Positions 36,194 through 43,530 of a DNA stretch of 64,000 nt are shown here, piece by piece (the first letter of the stretch is position 1; the number at the start of each line of letters is the position of its first letter). Position numbers and translations under genes: made by a program. The notes below the pieces were generated by a model. It did not search any database. It had not been told where the DNA came from and worked only from the letters and a program-made list of their open reading frames with translations. The stretch is from contig CAVOHC010000017.1 of assembly GCA_963695645.1 (NCBI GenBank), positions 186,001 to 250,000 on the forward strand, written 5' to 3'. The DNA comes from DATBGO01 sp963695645. Its GTDB lineage: Bacteria; Actinomycetota; Actinomycetes; Streptosporangiales; Streptosporangiaceae.

Positions 36194-36242
36194 AGCTTCT
36201 GACGTAACAGCCGGATACCCGATCGCTGGCCTGCGATGCTGA
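36144..36242 (+). CDS. Possible 32-aa micro-ORF of repeats bridging glcD and glcE
   Basis: ATG 36144 lies one base after the glcD stop; the frame ends in a TGA at 36240-36242 that overlaps the glcE ATG at 36236. It encodes five-residue repeats (SDRPA, SDRPA, SDMSA, SDVTA). No Shine-Dalgarno is seen for glcE itself, so reading through this frame could couple glcE translation to glcD. It may equally be non-coding repeat expansion. Confidence 0.3.
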   Translation: MSASDRPASDRPASDMSASDVTAGYPIAGLRC

Positions 36243-37594
36243 CCGCCGGCTCGGCCCGTGACGCGCTCGATGCGGCCTGCGGGCAGGTCAGGCCGGGCGG
36301 CCCGGACGATGCGGTCGCCGGAGTGCAACCGTCTTTTGTCGCGGCTCCGGCAAGCGTCGATGAAGCCAGCGCGGTCATGCGGGCGGCGGCCGCACTCGGA
36401 CTGGCGGTGCTGCCCCGCGGCGGCGGCACGAAGCTCGGCTGGGGTGCCGCGCCGGGCCGCTGTGACCTCATCGTCGAGACCCGGCTGATGAACGCCGTCA
36501 TCGAGCATGCGGCTGGCGATCTGGTGGCCAGGGTCCAGGCCGGCGTCCCGGCGGAGCACCTCGCCACCGTACTGGGCGCGGCCGGACAGCGGCTGGCTCT
36601 CGACCCGCCCGGGCTGGGCGGCGGCCAGACCATCGGCGGCCTGCTCGCCACGGGTGTGGCCGGCCCGCTGCGGCTGCGCTACGGGACGCCGCGAGACCTC
36701 CTCATCGGGATCACGGTGGTGCGAGCGGACGGGGCGGTGACGCGTTCTGGCGGCAAAGTGGTCAAGAACGTGGCCGGCTACGACCTCTGCAAGCTTTACG
36801 CGGGGTCGTACGGCACCTTGGGGCTGATCGCCGAGGCTGCGTTCCGGCTGCATCCGCTGCCCGCCGCCGCCGCGTTCGTCACGCTGGAGTGCGCCGACGC
36901 GGCCGCGGCCCAGTCGCTGCTGACCGCGGCGGTCGATTCGCCCCTCGCGCCGGTCGCGGCGGAACTGGACCGGCCGGCCGCCAAGGCGCCGGTCCGGACC
37001 GGGATCCTGCTGGAGGGCGACCGGGAGGGGGTAGCGGCGCGTGCCGAGAGGATGCGCCGCATCGTCGGCGCCGGGGCGGTGATCTCACCAGAGCCGCCGC
37101 CATGGTGGGGGCGGGGCGCCGCGGCCAGCGCCGAAGGGACCGTGCTCAGGATCGCGTTCTGGGCCGGAGAGCTTGGGCGCGTGCTCGCCGCTACCGACGC
37201 GGCTGCAGCTGCGGCAGGCTTGGACCCGGCCGTTAGCGGCTCCGCGGCGGCGGGCATCATCGACGTGGCGGCGGATGCAGGCACCGGGCCAGCAGCGGTT
37301 GCCCGGTTTGTCGCCGCACTTCGCGCGGGCCTATCGCGCGGGGGCGCAGCGGGCGGCGGCACATCCGGCGATAGCGCTTCCGGCACCGGCGGATCCGGCA
37401 CCGGCGGACCGGCCGTCGCGGACGGAGGCCTCCACGCACGGGCGAGCGCGGTGGTGCTGCATGCCCCGGCTGAGGTCAGGGCGGCCATCGACATGTGGGG
37501 CCCGGTGCCGTCGCCCGGCCTGATGCGATCCGTGAAGGACCAGTTCGACCCTGAGCACCGGATGGCGCCGGGCCGGTTTGCCGGAGGGATCTGA
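36236..37594 (+). CDS. glcE: Glycolate oxidase subunit GlcE (FAD-binding)
   Basis: Second FAD-binding subunit of glycolate dehydrogenase. 452 residues, longer than typical GlcE (about 350-400). The FAD type 4 domain has VLPRGGGTKLGWG (about residues 58-70), LDPPGLGGGQTIGGLLATG (about residues 122-140), GITVVRADGAVTRSGGKVVKNVAGYDLCKLYAGSYGTLGLI (about residues 160-200). A Gly/Ser/Thr-rich insert (about residues 370-395) accounts for part of the length. The end, MRSVKDQFDPEHRMAPGRFAGGI, is the usual GlcE finish. The stop shares one base with the glcF ATG (TGATG). Confidence 0.9.
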   Translation: MLTAGSARDALDAACGQVRPGGPDDAVAGVQPSFVAAPASVDEASAVMRAAAALGLAVLPRGGGTKLGWGAAPGRCDLIVETRLMNAVIEHAAGDLVARVQAGVPAEHLATVLGAAGQRLALDPPGLGGGQTIGGLLATGVAGPLRLRYGTPRDLLIGITVVRADGAVTRSGGKVVKNVAGYDLCKLYAGSYGTLGLIAEAAFRLHPLPAAAAFVTLECADAAAAQSLLTAAVDSPLAPVAAELDRPAAKAPVRTGILLEGDREGVAARAERMRRIVGAGAVISPEPPPWWGRGAAASAEGTVLRIAFWAGELGRVLAATDAAAAAAGLDPAVSGSAAAGIIDVAADAGTGPAAVARFVAALRAGLSRGGAAGGGTSGDSASGTGGSGTGGPAVADGGLHARASAVVLHAPAEVRAAIDMWGPVPSPGLMRSVKDQFDPEHRMAPGRFAGGI

Positions 37595-39168
37595 TGGGTG
37601 CACCCGGTGATCAGGTGCCAGAGCCGGGCGGCCTGGGCAACTCGGGCCCCGCCGCGCCGTCCGCCGGTGCCGGCTGGGCTGACGCCAGCGTCCGGCTGCC
37701 GGCCGACGCCAGCGTCATCGATCCGTCCGGCGAGCTGCGCGGGCTGGCCGGGGATTGCGTGCATTGCGGTTTCTGCCTCCCGGCGTGCCCGACGTATCAG
37801 ATGTGGGGCGAGGAGATGGATTCCCCGCGCGGGCGGATTCACCTGATCATGCAGCTGCTTGACGGCGCCGAGGCCAGCCCCGCTGCGGCGGCTCACATTG
37901 ACCGCTGCCTGGGATGCATGGCCTGCGTGCCCGCCTGCCCGTCCGGGGTCCGCTACGACCGGCTGATCGAGGCAGCCCGCAGCTGGACGGAGGAGCCGCC
38001 GCCAGGCCCGCCGCCGCTCCCCCCGCGATCACTGCGAGACCGCGCCGTCCGGGCCGCGATCTTCCAGATCTTCCCCTATCCGCGTCGGCTACGGCTGCTG
38101 ACAGCGCCGCTGCGAGCGGCTCAGCGAACCGGGCTCGATGGGCTGCTCGACCGCAGCGGCCTGGCCGGCCGGCTATCTCCCGAACTAGCCGCCGCGCTCC
38201 GCCTGGCCCCCTCCCCCTCGCACCCCCCCTCGGCCGGCGGGCCTCCCGTACTTGTCCCGGATTCCGATCAGAAGGTTGTCCGATATGCCGGTCATGCGGT
38301 CACCAAATCCGGTATAAGCGCGCATCGTGGCACGCTCCTTGAGCGCTGGCGAACCGCGCCGCGAGGGATTGGCGAACGCGTGCCCGCTAGGGGGCCGCGG
38401 CGGGCCGTTGTCGGCATGCTGCTCGGCTGCGTCCAGCAGGTTTTCTTTCCGCAGGTCAATGTCGCCACAGCCAGGGTGCTCGCCGCCGAGGGCTGCGACG
38501 TGATCAGTCCCCGGGGCCAGGGCTGCTGCGGCGCGCTGCCGTTGCATGGCGGGCGGCTGACCGAGGCGGCGAAGTTCGCCAGGCAGACGATCGAGGTTTT
38601 CGAGCGCGCGGGCGTGGACGCGATCATAGTGAACGCGGCCGGCTGCGGGTCCGCCATGAAGGACTACGCGGACCTGCTCGCCGGGGATCCCGGCTGGGCC
38701 CACCGGGCCGCGGCGATGGCCGGAAAGGTCCGCGATTTCAGCGAATTCCTGGCTGAGCTCGGCCCGGCCGCGACCCGCCATCCGCTGCGCGTCACTGTCG
38801 CCTATCACGACGCCTGCCACCTCGCGCACGCCCAGCGGGTCCTCAGCCAGCCCCGTGAGCTGCTGCTCGCCATCCCCGGCCTGAACCTGGCGGAGATCGC
38901 TGACGGCGGTACCTGCTGCGGATCCGCCGGAATCTATAACCTGGTCCAGCCGGAAGCCGCCCGCGAGCTAGGCGAACGCAAGGCCCGGACGGTGCACGCC
39001 ACCGGGGCTGCCCTGCTGGTATCCGGCAACCCCGGATGCTCGATGCAGATCGCCGCCGCGCTGGCTGCGCAGGGAACTCCGCTCCCGATGGCGCATATCG
39101 CCGAGGTGCTCGACGCGTCCATCCGGGAACAGCCGGCCGACTCGCTCCTCGGAAGCCAGCCGGCCTGA
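37594..39168 (+). CDS. glcF: Glycolate oxidase iron-sulfur subunit GlcF
   Basis: Electron-transfer subunit of glycolate dehydrogenase, 524 residues. Two 4Fe-4S motifs: CVHCGFCLPACP (about residues 53-64) and CLGCMACVPACP (about residues 107-118). Two Cys-rich CCG domains: GQGCCGALPLHGG (about residue 310) and GTCCGSAGIYNLVQPE (about residue 445), with CHLAHAQRV between them. A variable Pro/Ser-rich stretch (about residues 195-230) is longer than in proteobacterial GlcF. It completes glcDEF and ends 70 bases before convergent dapF. Confidence 0.93.
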   Translation: MGAPGDQVPEPGGLGNSGPAAPSAGAGWADASVRLPADASVIDPSGELRGLAGDCVHCGFCLPACPTYQMWGEEMDSPRGRIHLIMQLLDGAEASPAAAAHIDRCLGCMACVPACPSGVRYDRLIEAARSWTEEPPPGPPPLPPRSLRDRAVRAAIFQIFPYPRRLRLLTAPLRAAQRTGLDGLLDRSGLAGRLSPELAAALRLAPSPSHPPSAGGPPVLVPDSDQKVVRYAGHAVTKSGISAHRGTLLERWRTAPRGIGERVPARGPRRAVVGMLLGCVQQVFFPQVNVATARVLAAEGCDVISPRGQGCCGALPLHGGRLTEAAKFARQTIEVFERAGVDAIIVNAAGCGSAMKDYADLLAGDPGWAHRAAAMAGKVRDFSEFLAELGPAATRHPLRVTVAYHDACHLAHAQRVLSQPRELLLAIPGLNLAEIADGGTCCGSAGIYNLVQPEAARELGERKARTVHATGAALLVSGNPGCSMQIAAALAAQGTPLPMAHIAEVLDASIREQPADSLLGSQPA

Positions 39169-39238
39169 CGCCCTTACCGTCCGGCGGGTGCAACCTCGAA
39201 CTTGGGTCAGCGCCATCATGGCGCTTGCGAAGAGGTCG

Positions 39239-40099
39239 TCAGCAGGCGGCTGAAGGCGTAGCGACCGCCTGGTCCGCCAGCCAGCCCGCACTCAGCTCCC
39301 CCTCGGCCACTATCACGGCCGGGCCGGTCAGCAGGCTCGTCGTCGCCGTAAGGGTGACGGAGAGCCTGCCGCCAGGCACGTCCACCGTCCAGGCGCCCGG
39401 CGGGCCAGCCATCCCGGCAGCCGCCCGGTGCCCGCCCGCGGCGGTTTCCGCTGCCGCCGCGGCGGCCGCGACCGCGCCGGTTCCGCAGGACAGGGTGACG
39501 CCCGAGCCCCGCTCGTGCACCCGCATCTCGAGGTGCCTGGCCCCGATGACGCGCATGACCTCGACGTTGACGCCATCGGGGAACCGCGCATGATCGATCA
39601 CCGGCGGTACGGACAAGTCGAAACCCGCCACCGGGTGATCCACCAGGCAGGCAAGATGGGGGTTGCCGACGGACACCTCAAGGCCATCACACTGCACCCC
39701 GCCGAGTTCCGCGGCGCTGCTGCCGAGCACCTTGGCGGGGCCCATGTCCGCCGTGAACGCCCCGTCTGCATCCGCCCAGACCTGCCTGGCGCCTGCCCGC
39801 GTCTGTACCACCAGCGCCGGGCCCTCGGCCAGTCCATGGGCGAGCAGGTAGCGCGCGAATACCCGGATGCCGTTGCCGCACATCTCAGCGAGACTGCCGT
39901 CAGCATTGCGGTAGTCCATGAACCAGGCACCCGGGCCGGCCGCACCGGTACGCACCGCTCGCAGGATCCCGTCCGCCCCGAGCCCGAACCGCCGGTCGCA
40001 GAGCCGGGTAACCAGCTCGGCAGGCAGCGCCACGGCATCGTCTGGATCGGGCAGGATCAGGAAGTCGTTTCCCGTCCCGTGGCCTTTGGCGAACCGCAT
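39239..40099 (-). CDS. dapF: Diaminopimelate epimerase
   Basis: Epimerises LL- to meso-diaminopimelate for lysine and peptidoglycan. 286 residues. FAKGHGTGNDFLILPD at the start, first catalytic Cys in MCGNGIRVFARY (about residue 79), second in LSCGTGAVAA (about residue 203). It starts 43 bases inside the end of miaA, so the two are translationally linked. The dapF-miaA order is standard for actinobacteria. Confidence 0.95.
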   Translation of the reverse strand: MRFAKGHGTGNDFLILPDPDDAVALPAELVTRLCDRRFGLGADGILRAVRTGAAGPGAWFMDYRNADGSLAEMCGNGIRVFARYLLAHGLAEGPALVVQTRAGARQVWADADGAFTADMGPAKVLGSSAAELGGVQCDGLEVSVGNPHLACLVDHPVAGFDLSVPPVIDHARFPDGVNVEVMRVIGARHLEMRVHERGSGVTLSCGTGAVAAAAAAAETAAGGHRAAAGMAGPPGAWTVDVPGGRLSVTLTATTSLLTGPAVIVAEGELSAGWLADQAVATPSAAC

Positions 40100-40998
40100 G
40101 ATCCGATCGTAGCCAGCGCACGCTCAGCCAGGTCCGCGCCGCCCGCCGCCAGCCAGGAAATGCGCGGATCGCGGCGGAACCACGACTCCTGGCGCCGCGC
40201 GAACCGCCGCGTCGCCCGGACGGTCTCCGCGGCGGCCTGCTCATCGCTCCACTCCCCGGCCAGGAAGCGCAGCACCTGCGCGTAGCCGAGGGCCCGGCTG
40301 GCGGTCCGGCCGTCCCGCAGCCCGGCCCCGGCCAGCCCGTGAACCTCCTTGACGAAGCCCTCCTGCCAGATCCGGCTGACCCGGTCCGCGATGCGCTGGT
40401 CAAGTTCCGGCCGGGACACGCTGAGCCCGATCTGGACGGTCTCGTAGACGGACTCGTAGCCGGGCAGGATAGCGCTGAACGGCTGTCCGGAGAGCTCCAC
40501 TACCTCGAGGGCCCGGACTATCCGGCGTCCGTTGCCAGGCAGGATGGCGGCTGCGGCGTCCGGATCCACCCGTGCCAGCCTGGCATGCAGCGCCGCGGAG
40601 CCTATCTCAGCCAGCTCGCTCTCCAGCCGGTCCCGCAGCCGCTGGTCGGTGCCAGGGAAGTCGAGGTTGTCGATGACAGCCCGGACGTAGAGGCCGGAGC
40701 CCCCGACGAGAATAGGGACCCGCCCCCGCGAGTGGATCTCGCCGATGGCAGCCCGCGCTAGCTTCTGGTACTCCGACACGCTCGCCGTCTTGGTGACGTC
40801 CCAGATGTCGAGCAGATGGTGCGGCACGCCGGCCCGCTCCGACGCCGGGAGCTTCGCGGTGCCGATGTCCATGCCACGGTAGAGCTGCATCGAATCGGCG
40901 TTGATCACTTCGCCGCCCAGCGAGCGGGCCAGCGCCAGCGACAGCTCGGATTTCCCTGCCGCCGTCGGTCCCACGACCGCGATCACCGGCTCCGCCAT
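40057..40998 (-). CDS. miaA: tRNA dimethylallyltransferase MiaA
   Basis: Adds the dimethylallyl group to A37 of UNN-reading tRNAs. 313 residues. P-loop GPTAAGKSELS (about residues 10-20), NADSMQLYRGMDIGTAK (about residues 34-50), VPHHLLDIWD, VGGSGLYVRAVI (about residue 98) and RATRRFARRQESWFRRD near the C-terminus. ATG at 40998. The gene overlaps dapF by 43 bases. MiaB, the next enzyme on the same tRNA base, lies two genes upstream. Confidence 0.95.
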   Translation of the reverse strand: MAEPVIAVVGPTAAGKSELSLALARSLGGEVINADSMQLYRGMDIGTAKLPASERAGVPHHLLDIWDVTKTASVSEYQKLARAAIGEIHSRGRVPILVGGSGLYVRAVIDNLDFPGTDQRLRDRLESELAEIGSAALHARLARVDPDAAAAILPGNGRRIVRALEVVELSGQPFSAILPGYESVYETVQIGLSVSRPELDQRIADRVSRIWQEGFVKEVHGLAGAGLRDGRTASRALGYAQVLRFLAGEWSDEQAAAETVRATRRFARRQESWFRRDPRISWLAAGGADLAERALATIGSCGSPKATGRETTS

Positions 40999-41010
40999 GA
41001 GATCAGTGTG

Positions 41011-41850
41011 TCAGCGGCCTGCCGGGCACGCGTCCCAGGACGCGACCAGGTAGCTGACATCGTACGGGGCGACCGCGCAGCGCAACGTCCCGCGCAGCTC
41101 GCAGCCTTGCGCGGCGCCTGCAAGCACCTGCCAGGCAGCCCGACCTGCGATCGCCAGCTCGTCGTCGAGCGCGGGGTCCAGCATCGCGAGCTGCCCGGTG
41201 TCGGCAGCGGCCAGCGCAGCGGCCACCCCCGCGCTGTACTTGTCGGCCGCAAGATCGGCCGCGCCCGGGATTCCGGACGCCTTCCTCGCCGGCCCGTCCC
41301 CCATCGCGAGCAGGGCCACCCTCGGCGCCTCGCGCGCGAGCTGCGCACCGAGCCGGAGACAGTCAGCCGTCGGCGTGTCCCTCGCGACCGCGCGCAGCTG
41401 CACCTGCGGATCCGTTCCCGAAAGGCTGCCGGGTCCGGCCGTCCGGCCGCGGGCCCCGTCGCGGGCACCGTCGCGGGCCCCGTCGGGGGCCTCGTCGCGG
41501 GCCCCGTCGCAGGCGCAGGCCGGGCCGCCGCCGCGGAGCAGCCAGGCACCCACCGTGAGGGAGAGCGGCAGGACCGGCGGGCCAGATCCGACCACGAACG
41601 GGATACCGAACGCCCGCAGGCTCCCCGCGGCGGATCCGTCATACCCGGCAGCGGCGGCAGCGCCGCCGACAACCACTATCAGGTCGGGCTCCGCCCGGAA
41701 CAGTTCCGCCACCGCCGCGTGACAGGCTGCCCGAACGCGTTCCAGGATGGCGTCGTCATCAGCGCGCAGCGGCCTGCGGCCGCAGGCCCCGCCTGCGGCC
41801 GCCGGGATGAGCAGTGGCGGATGCGGGCAGACCGCGGCCGCGAATAGCAC
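41011..41850 (-). CDS. Class III extradiol dioxygenase-like (LigB/MEMO-fold) protein of unknown function
   Basis: 279 residues with the LigB/MEMO-type start FAAAVCPHPPLLIP (about residues 3-16), DLIVVVGGAAA (about residue 56), LLAMGDGP and a final PYDVSYLVASWD. The conserved N-terminal His of extradiol enzymes is present, but other iron ligands are not clear, so the catalytic role is unproven. Actinomycetes commonly carry such a gene between miaB and miaA. Residues about 113-135 are a DGARDGARDGARG-type repeat coded by a 12-base tandem repeat. GTG start 3 bases after miaB; the gene ends 12 bases before the miaA start. Confidence 0.68.
   Translation of the reverse strand: MLFAAAVCPHPPLLIPAAAGGACGRRPLRADDDAILERVRAACHAAVAELFRAEPDLIVVVGGAAAAAGYDGSAAGSLRAFGIPFVVGSGPPVLPLSLTVGAWLLRGGGPACACDGARDEAPDGARDGARDGARGRTAGPGSLSGTDPQVQLRAVARDTPTADCLRLGAQLAREAPRVALLAMGDGPARKASGIPGAADLAADKYSAGVAAALAAADTGQLAMLDPALDDELAIAGRAAWQVLAGAAQGCELRGTLRCAVAPYDVSYLVASWDACPAGR
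41449..41508. repeat. 12-bp tandem repeat, five units, within extradiol-like gene
   Basis: Five in-frame units of GCGGGCCCCGTC with one or two changes (41449, 41461, 41473, 41485, 41497). They encode a four-residue DGAR repeat on the reverse strand. Confidence 0.8.
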
Positions 41851-41853
41851 CGC

Positions 41854-43356
41854 CTAGGCCGGCTGGCGCAAGGCCGGCATGCCAAGCAGCACCCGGGCGG
41901 GCGTGCCGCCTGCCGGAGCGGAACTGCTGCGAGCTCGTCCCTCGCCAGCCGCAGCCGCACCCGCGCGCCCGGATTCCCACGCATCGCCGCCGCGGGTCGG
42001 CCGCACCACCGTTGGCGAGCCATCCGCGATCAGGTAGTTCGGCGCGCCGCGGGTCACGACGGTCGTCACGATGTCGCCGGGCCGCGGCGCGGTGCCAGCG
42101 GGGGTGAAATGCACAAGCCGGTTGTCGCGCGCCCGCCCCGACATCCGGTGGGTGGTCTCGTCCTTGCGCCCCTCGCCCTCAGCGACCAGCACCTCGACGT
42201 CGTTGCCGACCAGTCTCAGGTTCTCCGCCAGGGTGATCTCCGCCACCGCGGCGGTGAGCCGTTCGTAACGGTCCCTGACCACGTCCGCGGGCACCTGCCC
42301 GGCAAGGGCCGCGGCGGGAGTTCCGGGCCTGATTGAGTACTGGAACGTAAAGGCACCGGAGAAGCGGGCCTGCCTGACGATATCGAGAGTGTCGGCGAAA
42401 TCCCGTTCTGTCTCCCCGGGGAATCCCACGATGATGTCCGTCGTAATCGCCGCGTCCGGCATTGCGGCGCGGACTTTCTCGAGGATCGCCAGGTACTTCC
42501 CGCTGCGGTAGGCCCGCCGCATTGCCCGCAGCACGGCGTCCGACCCGGATTGCAGCGGCATATGCAGCTGCGGCATGACATTCGGGGTCTGTGCCATCGC
42601 GTCGATGACGTCATCGGTGAAGTCCCTGGGATGCGGGGATGTGAAACGCACCCGCTCCAGCCCGTCGATCTCCCCGCAGGCGCGCAGCAGCTTTCCGAAC
42701 GCCCGACGGTCGCCGAACGCCGCCCCGTAGGAGTTCACGTTCTGCCCGAGGAGCGTGACCTCGACGACGCCCTCCGCCACCAGCGCCCGGACCTCGGCCA
42801 GCACATCGCCGGGCCGGCGGTCCTCTTCACGGCCACGCAGGCTCGGCACTATGCAGAACGTGCACGAGTTGTTGCACCCGACCGAGATGGCGACCCATCC
42901 GGAGTAGGCGCAGTCCCGGCTGGCCGGCAGCACGGACGGGAAACGCTCCAGCGACTCGACGATCTCCACCTGCGCCCGCCGCAGGACCCGTGCCCGCTCC
43001 AGCAGCACGGGCAGCGAGCCGATGTTGTGGGTGCCGAACACCACGTCCACCCATGGGGCCCGCGCCGTGATCGCTGCCCGGTCCTTCTGTGCCAGGCAGC
43101 CGCCGACGGCGATCTGCATGCCCGGGTGGGCGTTCTTGACCGGCAGCAGGTGACCGAGGTTTCCGTAGAGCCGGTTATCGGCGTTCTCCCGCACCGCGCA
43201 GGTATTGAAGACGACAACATCAGCTACGCCGGTGCCGGACGCCCGCTCGTAGCCGGCGGCCTCCAGCAGCCCGGCAAGCCGCTCGGAATCGTGCATATTC
43301 ATCTGGCACCCGTAGGTGCGGACCTCGAAGCTACGCCGACCGTCGGAGCCAGTCAT
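41854..43356 (-). CDS. miaB: tRNA-2-methylthio-N6-dimethylallyladenosine synthase MiaB
   Basis: Radical SAM methylthiotransferase acting on i6A37 made by MiaA. 500 residues. N-terminal cluster Cys residues: TYGCQMN (about residue 17), NTCAVRENA (about residue 50) and GGCLAQK (about residue 85). Radical SAM motif CNNSCTFC (CxxxCxxC, about residue 160). A TRAM domain follows (VLVAEGEGRKDETTHRMSGR). The extended C-terminal tail is Ala/Gly/Ser-rich. ATG 43356 gives MTGSDGRRSFEVRTYGCQ; the frame is open further, but that part is low-complexity. Confidence 0.94.
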   Translation of the reverse strand: MTGSDGRRSFEVRTYGCQMNMHDSERLAGLLEAAGYERASGTGVADVVVFNTCAVRENADNRLYGNLGHLLPVKNAHPGMQIAVGGCLAQKDRAAITARAPWVDVVFGTHNIGSLPVLLERARVLRRAQVEIVESLERFPSVLPASRDCAYSGWVAISVGCNNSCTFCIVPSLRGREEDRRPGDVLAEVRALVAEGVVEVTLLGQNVNSYGAAFGDRRAFGKLLRACGEIDGLERVRFTSPHPRDFTDDVIDAMAQTPNVMPQLHMPLQSGSDAVLRAMRRAYRSGKYLAILEKVRAAMPDAAITTDIIVGFPGETERDFADTLDIVRQARFSGAFTFQYSIRPGTPAAALAGQVPADVVRDRYERLTAAVAEITLAENLRLVGNDVEVLVAEGEGRKDETTHRMSGRARDNRLVHFTPAGTAPRPGDIVTTVVTRGAPNYLIADGSPTVVRPTRGGDAWESGRAGAAAAGEGRARSSSAPAGGTPARVLLGMPALRQPA

Positions 43357-43530
43357 GGTCACTAGGGTAGACGGCGCGGCGACCGGTTCCGGTATCCATC
43401 GCCCGCTCGGACGGCCTGGGCGGCCATTCTCAGGTGGCCCGGCAGCAGCCCGCCGATTCCGGCATTCCGGGCGCGCCCCATGTCCGGAATCACCGGTAGC
43501 CCGACCCGCCAGGTAGGGCACGATATCCCT

